Of a DNA stretch of 64,000 nucleotides, positions 61,541 through 64,000 are shown one piece after another. A model generated the notes under the pieces. That model saw only the letters and a program-made list of their open reading frames with translations, ran no database searches and had not been told where the DNA came from. The first letter of the stretch is position 1; each line of letters begins with the position of its first letter. Source of the stretch: Megaustenia siamemsis (taxonomy: Eukaryota; Mollusca; Gastropoda; Stylommatophora; Ariophantidae); assembly GCA_032433765.1 (NCBI GenBank), contig JAVIAB010000041.1, positions 75,972,232 through 76,036,231 on the forward strand, given 5' to 3'. A program made the position numbers and the translations under genes.

Positions 61541-64000
61541 AGACACTATCTCTAATAGGACAAGACACTATCTCTAATAGGACAAGACACTATATCTCTA
61601 ATAGGACAAGACACTATATCTCTAATAGGACAAAGCACGTTATCTCTAATAGCACAATACACTATATCTCTAATAGGACAAGAACACAATATCTTTATAG
61701 GACAAGACTCTATATCTCTAATAGGACAAGACACTATATCTCTTATAGGACAAGACACTTTATCTCTAGTATGACAAGAAACTTATCTCTAAAAGGACAA
61801 AAAACTGTATCTCTAGTAGGACAAGAAACTATATCTCTAATATGACAAGAAACTTTATCTCTAGTAGGATAAGAACTTTATCTCTAGTATGACAAGAAAC
61901 TTTATCTCTAGTAGGACAAGAACTTTATCTCTAGTATGACAAGAAACTTTATCTCTAGTAGGACAAGAACTTTATCTCTAGTAGGACAAGAAACTTATCT
62001 CTAGTAGGACAAGAAACTTTATCTCTAGTAGGACAAGAACTTTATCTCTAGTAGGACAAGAAACTTTATCTCTAGTAGGACAAGAAACTTTATCTCTAGT
62101 AGGACAAGAAACTATATCTCTAATATGACAAGAAACTTTATCTCTAGTAGGACAAGAACTTTATCTCTAATAGGACAAGAAACTATATCTCTAATATGAC
62201 AAGAAACTTTATCTCTAGTAGGACAACAAACTATATTCTAATATGACAAGAAAGGTTATCTCTAGTAGGACAAGAAACTATATCTCTAATATGACAAGAA
62301 ACTTTATCTCTAGTAGGACAAGAACTTTATCTCTAGTAGGACAAGAAAACTTATATCTCTAATATGACAAGAAACTTTATCTCTAGTAGGACAAGAAACT
62401 ATATCTCTAGTAGGACAAGAACTTTATCTCTAGTAGGACAAGAAACTTTATCTCTAGTATGACAAGAAAATATATCTCTAGTAGGACAAGAACTTTATCT
62501 CTAGTAGGACAAGAAACTATATCTCTAATATGACAAGAAACTTATCTCTAGTAGGACAAGAACTTTATCTCTAGTAGGACAAGAAACTATATCTCTAATA
62601 TGACAAGAAACTTATCTCTAGTAGGACAAAGAACTATATCTCTAATATGACAAGAAACTTTATCTCTTGTAGGACAAGAAACTATTTCTCTAATATGACA
62701 AGAAACTTTATCTCTAGTATGACAAGAAACTTTATCTCTAGTAGGACAAGAAAGAAACTATATCTCTAATATGACAAGAACTTTATCTCTAGTAGGACAA
62801 GAAACATCTCTAGTAGGACAAGAAACTTTATCTCTAGTATGACAAGAAACTTTATCTCTAGTATGACAAGAAACTTTATCTCTAGTAGGAAAAGAAACAT
62901 ATATCTCTAGTAGAACAAGAAACTTATCTCTAGTAGGACAAGAAACTATATTTCTAATATGACAAGAAAGGTTATCTCTAGTAGGACAAGAAACTATATC
63001 TAATATGACAAGAAACTTTATCTCTAGTAGGACAAGAACTTTATCTCTAGTAGGACAAGAAAATATATCTCTAATATGACAAGAAACTTTATCTCTAGTA
63101 GGACAAGAAACTATATCTCTAGTAAGACAAGAACTTTATCTCTAGTAGGACAAGAACTTTATCTCTAGTATGACAAGAAACTATATCTCTAGTAGGACAA
63201 GAACTTTATCTCTAGTAGGACAAGAAACTATATCTCTAATATGACAAGAAACTTTATCTCTAGTAGGACAAGAACTTTATCTCTAGTAGGACAAGAAACT
63301 ATATCTCTAATATGACAAGAAACTTTATCTCTAGTAGGACAACAAACTATATCTCTAATATGACAAGAAAGGTTATCTCTTGTAGGACAAGAAACTATTT
63401 CTTAATATGACAAGAAACTTTATCTCTAGTAGGACAAGAAACTTTATCTCTAGCATGACAAGAAACTTTATCTCTAGTAGGACAAGAACTTTATCTCTAG
63501 TAGGACAAAAACTTTATCTCTAATAGGACAAGAAACTTTATCTCTAGTAGGACAAGAACTTTATCTCTAGTAGGACAAGAAACTTTATCTCTAGTAGGAC
63601 AAGAAACTTTATCTCTAGTAGGACAAGAAACTTTATCTCTTGTATGACAAGAAACTTTATCTCTAGTATGACAAGAAACTTTATCTCTAGTATGACAAGA
63701 AACTTTATCTCTAGTATGACAAGAAACTTTATCTCTAGTATGACAAGAAACTTTATCTCTAGTAGGACAAGAAACTTTATCTCTAGTATGACAAGAACTT
63801 TATCTCTAGTATGACAAGAAACTTTATCTCTAGAAGGACAAGAACTTTATCTCTAGTAGGACAAGAACTTTATCTCTAGTAGGACAAGACACTATCTCTA
63901 GAAGGACAAGACACTATCTCTAATAGGACAAGACACTATCTCTAATAGGATAAGACACTATATCTCTATATAGGACAAGACACTATATCTCTAATAGGAC
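61541..64000. repeat. satellite continuation, second higher-order copy
   Basis: 61552-61870 repeats 58501-58760 variant for variant (including aaagcacgttatc and agcacaatacac), so a roughly 3.06-kb higher-order unit is repeated. It returns to the agacact type at about 63885 and runs off the right edge. Confidence 0.93.

Overview
The window is eukaryotic, AT-rich and very repeat-dense, with spliced exons, non-LTR retrotransposons, tRNA-derived SINEs, a hAT transposon and long mini- and microsatellites. The mix suggests a mollusc, probably a gastropod: a lectin/EGF gene of a type common there, LINEs of the I clade with RNase H (compare Nimbus of Biomphalaria), RTE-like LINEs with short microsatellite tails, and SINEs sharing a conserved central block. 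The species cannot be fixed from the sequence alone.

The main host gene runs on the minus strand from a signal-peptide exon at 36930 to beyond position 1. Twelve exons can be placed by reading frame, splice sites and intron phase: one signal-peptide exon, then CUB domains each split over three exons (82 nt, 125-134 nt and 159-162 nt; phases 1, 2, 1). Three CUB domains are complete and a fourth runs off the left edge. Its large introns hold most of the mobile elements between 1 and 36.8 kb, and one decayed copy of a CUB middle exon.

Inside the first CUB intron (22.2-31.5 kb) lies a broken lectin/EGF-like gene (24.24-25.67 kb, minus) interrupted by an I-clade LINE. The LINE is in two halves facing opposite ways, and a stray EGF module lies between them. 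The simplest reading is insertion of the LINE into the EGF coding sequence, then a roughly 2-kb inversion with one breakpoint inside the LINE.

Upstream of the CUB gene (37-64 kb) are a 42-bp minisatellite, LINE and SINE pieces, a complete-looking hAT transposon with an open 599-codon transposase and a perfect 8-bp target duplication (42407-45082), a 2-kb 36-bp minisatellite, several RTE and I-clade LINE copies (47.8-52.1 kb), a long CTAT microsatellite joined to a LINE 3' end, and an 8.5-kb satellite of 23/24-bp units with higher-order structure reaching the right edge.

No genuine tRNA, rRNA or CRISPR array was found. The only host genes supported are the CUB gene, the broken lectin/EGF gene and a possible histone H2B remnant.
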